DNA of 64,000 nt, taken from assembly GCF_002943465.1 (NCBI RefSeq), contig NZ_PTQY01000001.1, positions 62,001 through 126,000 of the forward strand, given 5' to 3'. Under the pieces are notes generated by a model that did no database searches, had not been told where the DNA came from, and saw only the letters and a list, made by a program, of their open reading frames with translations. Positions 34,320 through 43,492 of this stretch are shown here, one piece after another. Both the position numbers and the translations under genes were made by a program. Source of the stretch: Rhodoferax sp. TS-BS-61-7. GTDB taxonomy: Bacteria > Pseudomonadota > Gammaproteobacteria > Burkholderiales > Burkholderiaceae_C. How positions within the stretch are numbered: position 1 is the first letter of the stretch; every line of letters begins with the position of its first letter.

Positions 34320-36188
34320 TTAGATTTCGATTTTGGAGCCCAGCTCCACCACCGAGTTGTTCGGTAGATTCAAAAAATCTGCCGCAGCACTGGCATTGTG
34401 GTGCATCTGGGCAAACAGCTTTTCGCGCCAGGGTGCCATGCCTTCGCCCAGCGTAGGCACCACGGTGTCACGCGAGAGGAAGTAGCTGGTACTCATAGGC
34501 TCCAGGTCACAGCCGCGGCCCTTGATCTGTTCCAGCGCCTTGGGCACATCGGGGTCGTTTTTGAAACCGTAGTGGATCACCACCTGCCAGCAGTCGTGAC
34601 CCAGGGAGTCGATCTGCAGACGTTTGTCCAGCCCGATCCAGGGCACCTCGTGGTTCTTCACGGTGACAAACAGGTTGCTGGTGTGCAGTACTTTGTTGTG
34701 TTTGAGGTTGTGCAACAGCGCATTGGGCACGGTGCCCATCTCGGAGGTGAGGAACACCGCCGTGCCCTCCACGCGTGCGGGTGGGCTCACAAACACGGCT
34801 TCCAGAAAACTGGGCAGGTCCAGCGCGTCGGCACGCAGCTTGTCATTGAGCAGGCGTCGGCCGTCCTTCCAGGTCATCATGAGCGTGAACACCGCGCCAC
34901 CAATGGCCAGTGGGAACCAGCCGCCGTCAAATAGCTTGAGCAGGTTGGAGGCCCAGAACGCAAAGTCGACGATGAAGAAAAAGCCGGTGGCGGCAATACA
35001 CAGCCACAGTGGGTACTTCCAGCCATGGCGGATGACGTAGAAGGTCAGGATGGTGGTAATCAACATGTCGGTACACACCGCAATGCCGTAAGCAGCCGCC
35101 AGATTGCTGGACGACTTGAACATCACCACCGCCAACACGATCGCCACAAACAGGCCCCAGTTCACAAACGGCATGTAGATCTGGCCGGTGTCTTTGACAC
35201 TGGTGTGCTCAATCTGCAGGCGCGGCAAATACCCCAGCTGAATCACCTGTTTGGTGACCGAAAAAGCGCCCGAGATCAGGGCTTGCGAAGCAATCACCGT
35301 GGCCATGGTGGCCAGGCCCACCAGGGGCAGCAGGGCCCAATCGGGCGCCATCATGAAGAAGGGGTTTTTGACGGCGGCAGGGTTGGCGAGCAACAGGGCG
35401 CCTTGGCCAAAGTAGTTGATCACCAGCGCGGGCATGACCACCGAAAACCAGGCCAGGCGCACCGGCTTTTTGCCGAAGTGCCCCAGGTCGGCGTACAAGG
35501 CCTCTGCACCGGTGACACACAGCACCACCGCCCCCAGGATGATGAAGGTGGTGCCCGGGTTGTTCCACATAAAGCCCAGCGCATAGTGCGGGCTGATGGC
35601 CCACAAAATCTCGGGGTGGTCCACGATGTGGCTCACGCCCAGCACCGCCAAGACAGCAAACCAGACCACGGTGATGGGCCCAAAAAACTTGCCGATACCG
35701 GTGGTGCCACGTTTCTGCACTGCAAACAAACCGAACAGGATGACCAGGGTGATGGGGATCACATACCGCTTGAAAGCCGGGGAGATGACCTCCAGGCCTT
35801 CGACTGCCGAGAGTACCGAAATGGCCGGGGTGATGACGCCGTCGCCATAAAACAGGCAGGTGCCGAAGATGCCGATGATGAGCAAGACGCGGCGCAGCTC
35901 GGGCCGGTGTTTGACCGACTGCGACGCCAGCGCCAGCATGGCCACCAGGCCGCCTTCGCCGTGGTTGTCGGCCCGCAGCACCAGCACCACGTATTTGATG
36001 GAGACAATGACCGTCAGGGTCCAGAAGAAGATGGAAAGGATGCCGTAGACGTTGTCCGGGGTGAAAGGCACGTGGCCGGAGCCAAACACTTCTTTCATGG
36101 CGTACAGCACGCTGGTGCCAATGTCGCCGTATACAACGCCGATGGCGCCCAGGGTGAGCGCCGCAAGAGACGATTTTGATGCTGACAC
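34320..36188 (-). CDS. kup: Low-affinity potassium/proton symporter Kup
   Basis: The 622-residue inner-membrane K+ transporter starts [76 protein letters not shown] and [10 protein letters not shown] follow, with a cytoplasmic tail of about 170 residues. These are diagnostic Kup motifs, with about twelve spans. GTG 36188 is chosen because it gives the usual family N-terminus and length; ATG 36224 would add 12 residues and has its purine stretch too close. It lies between gshA and benE on the same strand. Confidence 0.95.
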   Translation of the reverse strand: MSASKSSLAALTLGAIGVVYGDIGTSVLYAMKEVFGSGHVPFTPDNVYGILSIFFWTLTVIVSIKYVVLVLRADNHGEGGLVAMLALASQSVKHRPELRRVLLIIGIFGTCLFYGDGVITPAISVLSAVEGLEVISPAFKRYVIPITLVILFGLFAVQKRGTTGIGKFFGPITVVWFAVLAVLGVSHIVDHPEILWAISPHYALGFMWNNPGTTFIILGAVVLCVTGAEALYADLGHFGKKPVRLAWFSVVMPALVINYFGQGALLLANPAAVKNPFFMMAPDWALLPLVGLATMATVIASQALISGAFSVTKQVIQLGYLPRLQIEHTSVKDTGQIYMPFVNWGLFVAIVLAVVMFKSSSNLAAAYGIAVCTDMLITTILTFYVIRHGWKYPLWLCIAATGFFFIVDFAFWASNLLKLFDGGWFPLAIGGAVFTLMMTWKDGRRLLNDKLRADALDLPSFLEAVFVSPPARVEGTAVFLTSEMGTVPNALLHNLKHNKVLHTSNLFVTVKNHEVPWIGLDKRLQIDSLGHDCWQVVIHYGFKNDPDVPKALEQIKGRGCDLEPMSTSYFLSRDTVVPTLGEGMAPWREKLFAQMHHNASAAADFLNLPNNSVVELGSKIEI

Positions 36189-36348
36189 GAGATCACCCGG
36201 CGCGCAGAAGCCGCCGGGTTCCATTCCTGAAGGGACCGCTATTTTGCTCCTGACGCCTCAGGCCGCAAGCCACAAATCAGCAATTTGCGTGGAATTTGAA
36301 ACCGTGTTGCAGCGCAGCAACTTGGCGGCAATACTGGGTTGACGTACC

Positions 36349-37635
36349 TCAGTCGTAGCGCTCAGCGTCGGGGTCAGTGGCCTCCAGCTCATAACTACCG
36401 GCCAGCATGGCCAAGCGGCCGATGACGCCATACATGTAGAAGCGGTTGGGCGCGCTAGCCCCGGGGCGCACGCCGGGCTGAGGTAAGTGCGTACTCTCGG
36501 CAAACGCCAGTGGCACATAGGCAGAACCAGGGGCGCTGAGGTTTTCGTCCTGGCCGCGCTCGGCGTGCATGCGATAAAAACCGCCCACCACATACCGGTC
36601 CATCAGGTACACCACGGGCTCGGCCACGGCGTCGTTGACGCGTTCGTTGGTCAACACACCCTCTTGCAGAATCAGCTCCAGCGGCGCGGGTGCGGCCTCC
36701 AGGCCGGCGCCCATTTTGCGCAGCTTGGCTTCCAGGTCCTTGGTGTCGCGCACGGAGAGGATGGCGTTGCCGCTGGTGCGGTTGTCGGCCTTGACGACGA
36801 CAAAGGGTCGTTCCTTGATGCCGTATTCCTTGTACTTCTTCTTCACCTTGGTGAGCATAGCGTCCACACGCTGCACCAGGGCGTCAATACCGGCCGGTGT
36901 GACCAGGTCCACCACGCCATATTTGTCAAACATCGGGTTAATCAGCCAGGGGTCCACGCCGATGAGCTTGCCAAACCGCTTGGCCACTTCTTCGTAGGCC
37001 TTGAAGTGGGTGCTCTTGCGCCGCGTGGTCCAGCTGGCGTGCAACGGGGGCAGCAGGTACTGCTCGTGCACCTCTTCCAGAATGCCGGGCACACCGGCGC
37101 GCAGGTCGTTATTGAGCAGGATGGTGCAGGGGTCAAAGTCCTTCAAGCCCAGGCGACCCTTGGTACGGATGATGGGCTCAATGGTGATGGACTCACCACC
37201 GGGCAGCTCCAGGGTGGTGCTTTTTTTGATCTCGGGACTGATGGAGCCAATGCGCACATTGAGGCCGGCCATGTGGAAGATGCGGCGCAGCTGGGCCAGG
37301 TTGCTCAGGTGGAAGGTGCTGCGCGCGTTGTTCTCGGGCACGATGAGCAGGTTGCGCGCCTCGGGGCAGATCTTCTCAATCGCGGCCTGCGCAGCCTGCA
37401 CCGCCAGCGGCAGCATGGCGGGCGTCAGGTTGTTCCAGCCGCCGGGGTAAAAGTTGGTGTCCACCGGCGCCAGCTTGAAACCCGCATTGCGCACATCGAC
37501 CGCGGTGTAGAAGGGCGGTGTGTGCTCCATCCACTCCAGGCGGAACCAGCGCTCGATGGCGGGCATGGAGTCCAGAACCCGTTGTTCGAGTTCATTGATG
37601 GGGCCCGTCAGGGCGGTAACAAGATGCGGAACCAT
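36349..37635 (-). CDS. gshA: Glutamate-cysteine ligase, proteobacterial type
   Basis: Makes gamma-glutamylcysteine, the committed step of glutathione synthesis. The 428-residue protein has YTAVDVRNAGFKLAPVDTNFYPGGWNNL near the N-terminus, LIVPENNARSTFHLSN, TKGRLGLKDFDPCTILLNNDL, WTTRRKSTHFKAYEEVA, FVVVKADNRTSGNAIL and the Met-Asp-Arg-Tyr end. This is the beta-proteobacterial gshA type, unrelated in sequence to E. coli GshA. It heads a four-gene minus-strand group ending in gshB, with kup and benE between. Confidence 0.95.
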   Translation of the reverse strand: MVPHLVTALTGPINELEQRVLDSMPAIERWFRLEWMEHTPPFYTAVDVRNAGFKLAPVDTNFYPGGWNNLTPAMLPLAVQAAQAAIEKICPEARNLLIVPENNARSTFHLSNLAQLRRIFHMAGLNVRIGSISPEIKKSTTLELPGGESITIEPIIRTKGRLGLKDFDPCTILLNNDLRAGVPGILEEVHEQYLLPPLHASWTTRRKSTHFKAYEEVAKRFGKLIGVDPWLINPMFDKYGVVDLVTPAGIDALVQRVDAMLTKVKKKYKEYGIKERPFVVVKADNRTSGNAILSVRDTKDLEAKLRKMGAGLEAAPAPLELILQEGVLTNERVNDAVAEPVVYLMDRYVVGGFYRMHAERGQDENLSAPGSAYVPLAFAESTHLPQPGVRPGASAPNRFYMYGVIGRLAMLAGSYELEATDPDAERYD

Positions 37636-37752
37636 GCGACGCTTTCAAAGAGGACTGCCCATTCTAGGGGGCTCCTTCAGGTGGAGAAGTTCCCCGAAAT
37701 TTCAAGTCCTTTGCCGCAAACCGCCAGAAAAACAGCAGCCCAAGTATTCAGC

Positions 37753-39075
37753 TCAGCCGCGCACTTCGCCCTCGCCCAGCACCACGTACTTCAAGGACGT
37801 CAGCCCCTCAATGCCCACCGGCCCGCGGGCGTGGAACTTGTCGGTGCTGATGCCGATTTCGGCGCCCAGCCCGTACTCAAACCCATCGGCGAAGCGCGTG
37901 CTGGCATTCACCATCACACTGGCCGAATCCACCTCGCGCAAAAAGCGCTGGGCGTGCACATGGTTGGTGGTCAGGATGGCGTCGGTGTGGTGGCTGCTGT
38001 ACTGGTTGATGTGGGCAATGGCCTCGTCCACACCGGCCACCACTTTCACGCTGACGATGGGTGCGAGGTACTCCTCGTACCAGTCCTGCTCGGTAGCAGG
38101 CACCAGCTTTGCTCCTGAATTAGGAGCTATTTGCGCAATATCCACGGGGGCTAGAGGCAGATTTGACGTCAAAATGGCCAATGCTTCGGGGTCGCAGCGC
38201 ATCTCCACGCCCTTGGCCGCATAGACCGCGCCGATGCGCGGCAAAAACGCGGCCGCCACGCCCCGCGCCACCAGCAGGCCTTCGGTCGCGTTACAGGGGC
38301 TGTACTTGTTGGTCTTGGCGTTGTCCGCCACCTTGACGGCCATGGCGATGTCACAGGGGTCGTCCACATAGGTGTGGCAGTTGCCGTCCAGGTGTTTGAT
38401 GACGGGCACCTTGGCATCGCGGCTGATGCGCTCGATCAGCCCCTTGCCGCCGCGCGGAATGATCACATCCACAAACTGCGGCATGGCAATGAGCTGCCCC
38501 ACCACTTCGCGGTCGGTGGTCTGCACCAGCTGCACCGCGTCGGCAGGCAGGCCACTCTCGGTTAAAGCTTGCTGTACCAACCGAGCCAGCGCCTTGTTGG
38601 AGTCAATTGCCTCCGAGCCACCACGCAAGATGCAGGCATTGCCGCTCTTGATAGACAGGCTGGCCGCCTCGATCGTTACATTCGGCCGGCTCTCGAAAAT
38701 CATGCCAAACACGCCAATCGGCACCCGCATCTGGCCCACGCGGATGCCGCTGGGCTGCTGCTTCATGCCGATGATCTCGCCAATCACGTCCGCCATGGCC
38801 GCCAGCTGCTCGCAGCCTTCGGCACAGGTTTCCAGCACCTTTGGCGTCAATTTCAGCCGGTCCACCATGGGCGCGGCCAGGCCGTTGGCGATGGCACGCT
38901 CAATGTCCTTGGCATTGTCCACCTGCAAGGCCGCCGTGTTTTCGCGCAGCAGCCTTGCCAAGGCCCGAAGCGCTACGTTTTTAGTAGCTGCTGGTGCACG
39001 CGCCATAAGGGCGGATGCCACTTTGGCCTGAGAACCGAGGGCCAGGGTGTATTCGGTGGTGTTGGTCGCGTTCAT
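37753..39075 (-). CDS. proA: Gamma-glutamyl phosphate reductase, with repeat-derived insert
   Basis: Second step of proline synthesis: NADPH reduction of glutamyl-5-phosphate to the semialdehyde. The 440-residue protein has ALDH-like motifs: [55 protein letters not shown], catalytic-cysteine segment [12 protein letters not shown] and [19 protein letters not shown]. It exceeds E. coli ProA (417 residues) by about 23. Residues about 302-322 ([19 protein letters not shown]) are encoded by an antisense copy of the dispersed repeat. The frame and downstream motifs are intact. ATG 39075 (MNATNTTEY) is chosen. Confidence 0.94.
   Translation of the reverse strand: MNATNTTEYTLALGSQAKVASALMARAPAATKNVALRALARLLRENTAALQVDNAKDIERAIANGLAAPMVDRLKLTPKVLETCAEGCEQLAAMADVIGEIIGMKQQPSGIRVGQMRVPIGVFGMIFESRPNVTIEAASLSIKSGNACILRGGSEAIDSNKALARLVQQALTESGLPADAVQLVQTTDREVVGQLIAMPQFVDVIIPRGGKGLIERISRDAKVPVIKHLDGNCHTYVDDPCDIAMAVKVADNAKTNKYSPCNATEGLLVARGVAAAFLPRIGAVYAAKGVEMRCDPEALAILTSNLPLAPVDIAQIAPNSGAKLVPATEQDWYEEYLAPIVSVKVVAGVDEAIAHINQYSSHHTDAILTTNHVHAQRFLREVDSASVMVNASTRFADGFEYGLGAEIGISTDKFHARGPVGIEGLTSLKYVVLGEGEVRG
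38111..38172 (+). repeat. Dispersed repeat, copy G (inside proA, antisense)
   Basis: The plus strand reads gctcctgaattaggagctat, ttgcgcaatatcc and cgggggctagaggcagattt. It is almost identical to intergenic copy A at 2005. proA reads it on the opposite strand. Confidence 0.85.
38970..39015 (+). repeat. Possible degenerate repeat copy (inside proA 5' region)
   Basis: gcgctacgtttttagtagctg followed by ctggtgcacgcgcc and ataagggcgg resembles copy I at 53793. The encoded residues ([16 protein letters not shown]) are plausible ordinary ProA sequence, so this may be chance. Confidence 0.35.
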
Positions 39076-39145
39076 GGGGGGATTTTCGCAGATTGCGCAG
39101 GGGGCGACCAACGTGCAGGGCCGGTACCCACATCCCAGGGCCGCC

Positions 39146-40255
39146 TTAGCGCCTGGCGTAGGCCGGGGCGGCGGCTTTGGGGGCAGCCCCGCACAAGCCA
39201 CACAACTGCAACGCCAGCCGGTGCAGCGCCTGCCAGCCGGTGGTGGGCCAATCGGGTTGTTTGAGGCCTTTGACGATGCCGTCCACCACGTGGGCGGATT
39301 GCAGCAGCTCGGCCAGTTTGGATTCGGAGAGTTTGGGTAACACGCGCTCGAACAAGCGCTCTTTCACACCCCAGATACGGTTCTCGCGCAGGGCCATGGG
39401 CAGGGGGCGGCCTTGGGCCATGGCGTCTTTCACGCGCTTGAGGGCGCGGATGTCTTCGGCCAGCGTGTAATGCACCAGCACCTCGGCCTCGCCCTCGGCC
39501 TGCAGGCCGTCCAGCATGCGCTGCACGCGCACTGCCTGACCGGCCAAGACCGCTTCACTGAGTTTGAACACGTCGTAGCGGGCCACATTCAGCACGGCGC
39601 TTTCGACCTGCTCCAACGTCAGCACGCCGCCCGTGTCTCCTGATGCTGCATCGACGGGGAACAGCAGTCCGAGTTTTTGAATTTCCTGGTGCGCGGCCAG
39701 CAGGTTGCCCTCCACGCGGTCGGCAAAAAACTGCAGCGTGCGCTGGCCTTCTTCGCCAGCTTCCACGCGCTGGCCCTGCGCGCCCAAACGCTGGGCGATC
39801 CACTGTGGCAAGGCACCGCGTTCCACCGGGCTGACTTCCAGCGTGATGCCGTTGGCATCCAAAGCCGCAAACCAGGCGGTGGACTTGGTCATCTTGTCCA
39901 GACGCGGCAGCAAAACGATGGTGAGCGTGGAATCGTTGCCCTGTGCGCCTTCGGCAAGCTGTTGCAGCGCCACGCTGCCGTCCTTGCCGGGCTTGCCGCT
40001 GGGGATGCGGATTTCGACGATCTGCTTGTCAGCAAACAGGCTCAGCGAGCCGCCAGCCGCCAACACCTCGCTCCAGTCAAAGTGGGCACCTGCCACGGTG
40101 TGCGAGGTGCGCTCGGTATAGCCTTTGGCGCGGGCATGGGCGCGGATCGCGTCCAGCGCCTCTTGCTGCAGCAGCGGCTCATCCCCGTGCAAGGTGTACA
40201 GGCTCTTGAGCCCGCGCTGCAGGTGGTTGCTGAGTTGATTCGCCGCGAGTTGCAT
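39146..40255 (-). CDS. holA: DNA polymerase III delta subunit
   Basis: Clamp-loader subunit that opens the beta clamp. The 369-residue protein has the N-terminal [20 protein letters not shown] segment, [59 protein letters not shown] and [14 protein letters not shown]. These are typical of HolA domains I to III. ATG 40255 (MQLAANQL) is chosen; the earlier in-frame codons lie in a GC-rich repeat element. proA follows after 70 bases. Confidence 0.94.
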   Translation of the reverse strand: MQLAANQLSNHLQRGLKSLYTLHGDEPLLQQEALDAIRAHARAKGYTERTSHTVAGAHFDWSEVLAAGGSLSLFADKQIVEIRIPSGKPGKDGSVALQQLAEGAQGNDSTLTIVLLPRLDKMTKSTAWFAALDANGITLEVSPVERGALPQWIAQRLGAQGQRVEAGEEGQRTLQFFADRVEGNLLAAHQEIQKLGLLFPVDAASGDTGGVLTLEQVESAVLNVARYDVFKLSEAVLAGQAVRVQRMLDGLQAEGEAEVLVHYTLAEDIRALKRVKDAMAQGRPLPMALRENRIWGVKERLFERVLPKLSESKLAELLQSAHVVDGIVKGLKQPDWPTTGWQALHRLALQLCGLCGAAPKAAAPAYARR

Positions 40256-40271
40256 AGGGGGCAAGTTTAAG

Positions 40272-40317
40272 GCCCCCACGCTCCGCCGCTACGCGGGTCG
40301 CTGCCCCCCCAAGGGGG
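40272..40317 (+). repeat. GC-rich inverted-repeat element, copy 2
   Basis: The core cccccacgctccgccgct followed by acgcgggtcg matches copy 1 at 34282 apart from one base. It ends in ccccccc-aa-ggggg, another short hairpin. It fills most of the gap between rocF and holA. Confidence 0.6.
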
Positions 40318-40369
40318 TGCGTTTCAGCTTGGGACGGCCCGGCGCTGAAACTAAAGCCCCAGGCTGCGC

Positions 40370-41278
40370 TCAGGCCGCCAGCCCCAGTGCTGTGGCTTCA
40401 GGCGCCAACACCGCACACACCAAGTCCGTCGCCGCCTGGGCGGTTTGGCCACCAAAGTCACGCAGCGGGTTGTATTCGGTTAGTTCCAGCGCCATAAACC
40501 GCGAGTCCTGGCTGCAACCAGTCAGCACCTGCAGGGCGTCGGCCAAGCGAATACCCTGCTCTACCGGCGTGCCCGTGCCCGGCGCATCGCGCGGGTCCAG
40601 GCCGTCCAAGTCAAAACTAATGCCCCAGCCTACAGTGCCGGCCTGCACACGGGCGCGGGCCTCATCAAAGCAAGCCGCAAAACCGCGCTCCAGTACTTCG
40701 GGCATGTACATCACACGCACACCCAGGCTGTCGAGCAAGGCCCTCTCAGCTGGCTCGTAGCTGCGTGCGCCAATGATGACCAGATGCTCGGGCCGCAGCT
40801 TGTGGCGCCAGCCGAAGAGATCTGTCATGCCCTCCGAACCATGGCCCAGCAGGGCCGCCACGGGCATGCCGTGCGGGGCCTGGCTGTCCGATGTCTCGGG
40901 GGTGTGGGCATCCAGATGCGCGTCGATCCACACCAACCCCAGCGCGCCTTGCGGGCGCAGGTGGTCAGCCACCGCGCTCCAGGTACCCACGGCGCAGGAA
41001 TGGTCACCACCCAGCACCAGCGGCTGCTGGTTCTGGCGCAGCACTTGGGCCACCGTGCCGGCCAAACGTTCGGAAAAACCTTCGATGGCGTTCAGCCGAC
41101 TCGTGGCCAGCATGGGCTGGGCAGTCACGGTGTCGCCCCAGATGGCAGTGCGGCCCGTAGCGGCCAGCGCATTGGCGATGCCATGCTCGCGCAGCGCCGC
41201 GGCGCCCCACTTGCAACCGCCATCGCTAGCGCCCTCGCCCACGGCGGCGCCGATCAGGTGCAGAACAGAGGTGTTCAT
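40370..41278 (-). CDS. rocF: Arginase
   Basis: Hydrolyses arginine to ornithine and urea with a dimanganese centre. The 302-residue ureohydrolase has all three metal motifs: GGDHSCA, DAHLDAHTP and SFDLDGLDP. The substrate segment APGTGTPV and the C-terminal ALELTEYNPLRD are also present. Its start overlaps the ocd stop (ATGA), so the two are co-translated and act in sequence. Agmatinase is a less likely alternative given the ocd partner. Confidence 0.93.
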   Translation of the reverse strand: MNTSVLHLIGAAVGEGASDGGCKWGAAALREHGIANALAATGRTAIWGDTVTAQPMLATSRLNAIEGFSERLAGTVAQVLRQNQQPLVLGGDHSCAVGTWSAVADHLRPQGALGLVWIDAHLDAHTPETSDSQAPHGMPVAALLGHGSEGMTDLFGWRHKLRPEHLVIIGARSYEPAERALLDSLGVRVMYMPEVLERGFAACFDEARARVQAGTVGWGISFDLDGLDPRDAPGTGTPVEQGIRLADALQVLTGCSQDSRFMALELTEYNPLRDFGGQTAQAATDLVCAVLAPEATALGLAA

Positions 41279-42327
41279 GCGGCTTTGCGCAACACAGGGC
41301 GAGCTGCGGTGGCGCAGGCAAACAGGTCTTTGGGGTCTGGCAGATCGGGCACCAGTTGCACCGTGCTACCCACGCCCAGCTTTTGTGACAAGGCATGCAC
41401 ATAACGCAGGGCCGACAGGTCTTCCAGCGCAAAACCGACTGAGTCAAACAGCGTGACCTGGGCGGCGTTGTCGCGGCCCACATCCGTGCTAGCCAGCACC
41501 TGCCAGAGCGGGTGCGTCACAAAATCGGCCGGCATTTGCTGCAGCTCGCCCTCGATGCGGGTTTGCGGCTCGAACTCCACAAACACTTTGGCGTGGTTCA
41601 GGATTTCGGCCTGCAGCTCGGTCTTGCCGGGGCAGTCTCCCCCCACGGCGTTCAGGTGCATGCCGGGCTCGACCATATCGGCGGTCAGGATGGTGGCGTT
41701 GGTTTTGTCGGCCGTCACCGTGGTCACGATGTCAGCGCCGCGCACGGCTTCGCGCGTGGAGGAGCAGCGGACGATGGTGAGGTTGCCCGCCTCGGTGTAG
41801 GGGCGCAGGTTGGCGACCAGCTTGTCGGTGGCCTTGGTGTCCACGTCAAACACACGCAGCGTGGTAATGCCCAGCTGGGTCATAAAGGCAATCGCCTGGA
41901 ATTCGCTTTGCGAACCATTGCCGATCAAGGCCATAGTCTTGCTCTCAGGCCGGGCCAGCACCTTGGCCGCCATGGCGGAGGTGGCCGCAGTGCGCAATGC
42001 GGTGGTGATGGTCAGCTCACTCAGCAGCTCGGGGTAGCCGGTGGCCACATCGGCCAGCACACCAAAGGCCATGACGGTGGACAGGCCTTGCAGCGGGTTT
42101 TTGGGGTGGCCGTTGACGTACTTGAAGGCATAGAGCGCGTTGTCGGACACGGGCATCAACTCGATCACGCCGTTGGTGCTGTGGTTGGCGGTGCGGGGGG
42201 ATTTGTCAAAGTCTTCCCAGCGCAGAAAGTCTTCACGGATGGTCTGGGCCATCTCGGACATCATGGGGGCCAGGCCGTGCTGGCGCACCAGCTCTTGCAT
42301 GTCGTGGACGTCGATATAGCGGGTCAT
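41275..42327 (-). CDS. ocd: Ornithine cyclodeaminase
   Basis: Converts ornithine to proline and ammonia using NAD. The 350-residue protein of the OCD/mu-crystallin family contains FKYVNGHPKNPLQGLSTV, TALRTAATSAMAAKVLA, IGNGSQSEFQAIAF (dinucleotide loop), DIVTTVTADKTNATIL, and HLNAVGGDCPGKTELQ with the catalytic Asp. GGAGAGACCCC precedes ATG 42327. It is translationally coupled with arginase downstream, giving arginine-to-proline catabolism. An Lrp-type regulator gene lies 181 bases upstream. Confidence 0.95.
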   Translation of the reverse strand: MTRYIDVHDMQELVRQHGLAPMMSEMAQTIREDFLRWEDFDKSPRTANHSTNGVIELMPVSDNALYAFKYVNGHPKNPLQGLSTVMAFGVLADVATGYPELLSELTITTALRTAATSAMAAKVLARPESKTMALIGNGSQSEFQAIAFMTQLGITTLRVFDVDTKATDKLVANLRPYTEAGNLTIVRCSSTREAVRGADIVTTVTADKTNATILTADMVEPGMHLNAVGGDCPGKTELQAEILNHAKVFVEFEPQTRIEGELQQMPADFVTHPLWQVLASTDVGRDNAAQVTLFDSVGFALEDLSALRYVHALSQKLGVGSTVQLVPDLPDPKDLFACATAARPVLRKAA

Positions 42328-42447
42328 GGGGTCTCTCCTCAGGTGGCCGGGAGAGGTGCGGAATCCGCAGGCCCTGAAGGACCGCCCGGCATACCAAGAA
42401 GTTTAGGCTGGAGGTGGGCGCTGTAAGCGCCGAAGCGTTAGAGGTAA

Positions 42448-42463
42448 AGCACGCAAAAGTGCT
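42448..42463. promoter_or_regulatory. Inverted repeat, candidate Lrp-type operator
   Basis: AGCAC-GCAAAA-GTGCT is a symmetrical site in the 181-base gap between the Lrp-family gene and ocd. Position and symmetry suit control of ocd-rocF. It is not a close match to the E. coli Lrp consensus. Confidence 0.35.
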
Positions 42464-42508
42464 GAATTGACAGCAAGTTACTTCCGTTTCGGAATCGCCA
42501 AAGACGAC

Positions 42509-42988
42509 CTAGCTGTCGTCGCGCACCATGAGCGGAAAGCCCGCAAATTCCTTGACCGTCTGCAGCTCGGTGCTGGTCACCACCTTGTCGATGCCCAGGC
42601 CCACGTCGTCGATCCAGGTGTTGGTGAGGTCGCGGTAGTGCGCCAGGTCGCGGCAGGCCAGGCGCACCAGGTAGTCGTAACGGCCGCTGACCAGGTGGCA
42701 GGCAATCACCTCGGGGCAGGCCACCATGGCCGCCTCGAAGCGCTGCACTGTGGCCTGGCGCTGGTCCTTGAGCGCGATCTCGGCAAACACCGACACATGC
42801 TCGCCCAGCGCCTTACGCGCCAGCAGCGCGCGGTAGCCGGCGATCAGGCCGTCGTCTTCGAGCCTGCGGATGCGGTTCAGCGTGGCCCGGGCCGAGAGGT
42901 TTACTTCTTCGGACAGGGCCTGCGCGCTCATGCGCCCGTCGCGCTGCAGCAGCTCCAGCAGGGTTTGGTCCACGCGGTCCAGTGCCAT
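42509..42988 (-). CDS. Lrp/AsnC-family transcriptional regulator
   Basis: The 159-residue regulator has an N-terminal winged helix (LDRVDQTLLELLQRDGRMSA, LSARATLNRIRRLEDDGLIAGY) and a RAM ligand-binding domain (VFAEIALKDQ, ACHLVSGRYDYLVRLAC, VTSTELQTVKEF). Upstream of ocd-rocF, it probably senses arginine or ornithine and controls that pair, as PutR/BkdR-like regulators do. ATG 42988 follows the lptE stop by only two bases, so it is likely transcribed from the leuS-lptE promoter, which is unusual for a catabolic regulator. Confidence 0.9.
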   Translation of the reverse strand: MALDRVDQTLLELLQRDGRMSAQALSEEVNLSARATLNRIRRLEDDGLIAGYRALLARKALGEHVSVFAEIALKDQRQATVQRFEAAMVACPEVIACHLVSGRYDYLVRLACRDLAHYRDLTNTWIDDVGLGIDKVVTSTELQTVKEFAGFPLMVRDDS

Positions 42989-42990
42989 GC

Positions 42991-43485
42991 TCAGTCCAGG
43001 GTTTTGACCGCAGCAATGCGGCGCAGCAGCTGCTGCACGATGTCGGACTGCATGTCGCGGTACAGCAGCGCCTCTTCGGCCTCCTTGGCCAGCACGGCGG
43101 ATTCGTTGAAGCTGATGTCGCGCTGCTGGATGATTTCGGTCTCGTCAATCAGGTCGCGCCCCTGCGATGTACGCATGCGGAACTTGACGCGGATACGCAG
43201 CTGGAACTCGCGCACCTGGCCCGAGGTATTGACGCCCACCACGGTTTTCTCGCGCAGCTCCTGCAGAATGTCCACGATCACCTGGGGCGGCTGGCCGCCC
43301 GCAGGCGGCACCAGCGGACGCACGGCGCTGCCCAGATAGCGGGCCAACTCGGACGCGACCGCACCACCACGCTCGGGCGTGACAGCAACGGTTTCGAACG
43401 CAAAGGTCTGCTGGCCACGCAGCTTGAAGCCGCAACTGGCCAGCAGGGCCGCTGCGGGCAGGGCAAACAGGTGGCGGCGTTGCAT
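42991..43485 (-). CDS. lptE: LPS assembly lipoprotein LptE
   Basis: The 164-residue outer-membrane lipoprotein plugs LptD in lipopolysaccharide export. A short signal peptide ends in lipobox LLASC, followed by GFKLRGQQTFAFETV, the family start, and a C-terminal DMQSDIVQQLLRRIAAV helix. ATG 43485 (MQRRHLF) is chosen; upstream codons lie inside leuS. It follows leuS by 7 bases, the conserved proteobacterial arrangement. Confidence 0.92.
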   Translation of the reverse strand: MQRRHLFALPAAALLASCGFKLRGQQTFAFETVAVTPERGGAVASELARYLGSAVRPLVPPAGGQPPQVIVDILQELREKTVVGVNTSGQVREFQLRIRVKFRMRTSQGRDLIDETEIIQQRDISFNESAVLAKEAEEALLYRDMQSDIVQQLLRRIAAVKTLD

Positions 43486-43492
43486 CACAGCC

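Noticed and set aside
36487-38118. 543-codon open frame on the plus strand
   Set aside because: Antisense to gshA and the end of proA; no motifs.
38965-39015. A second full repeat copy in proA
   Set aside because: Similarity is only partial and the encoded residues fit ordinary ProA; kept only as a low-confidence degenerate copy.
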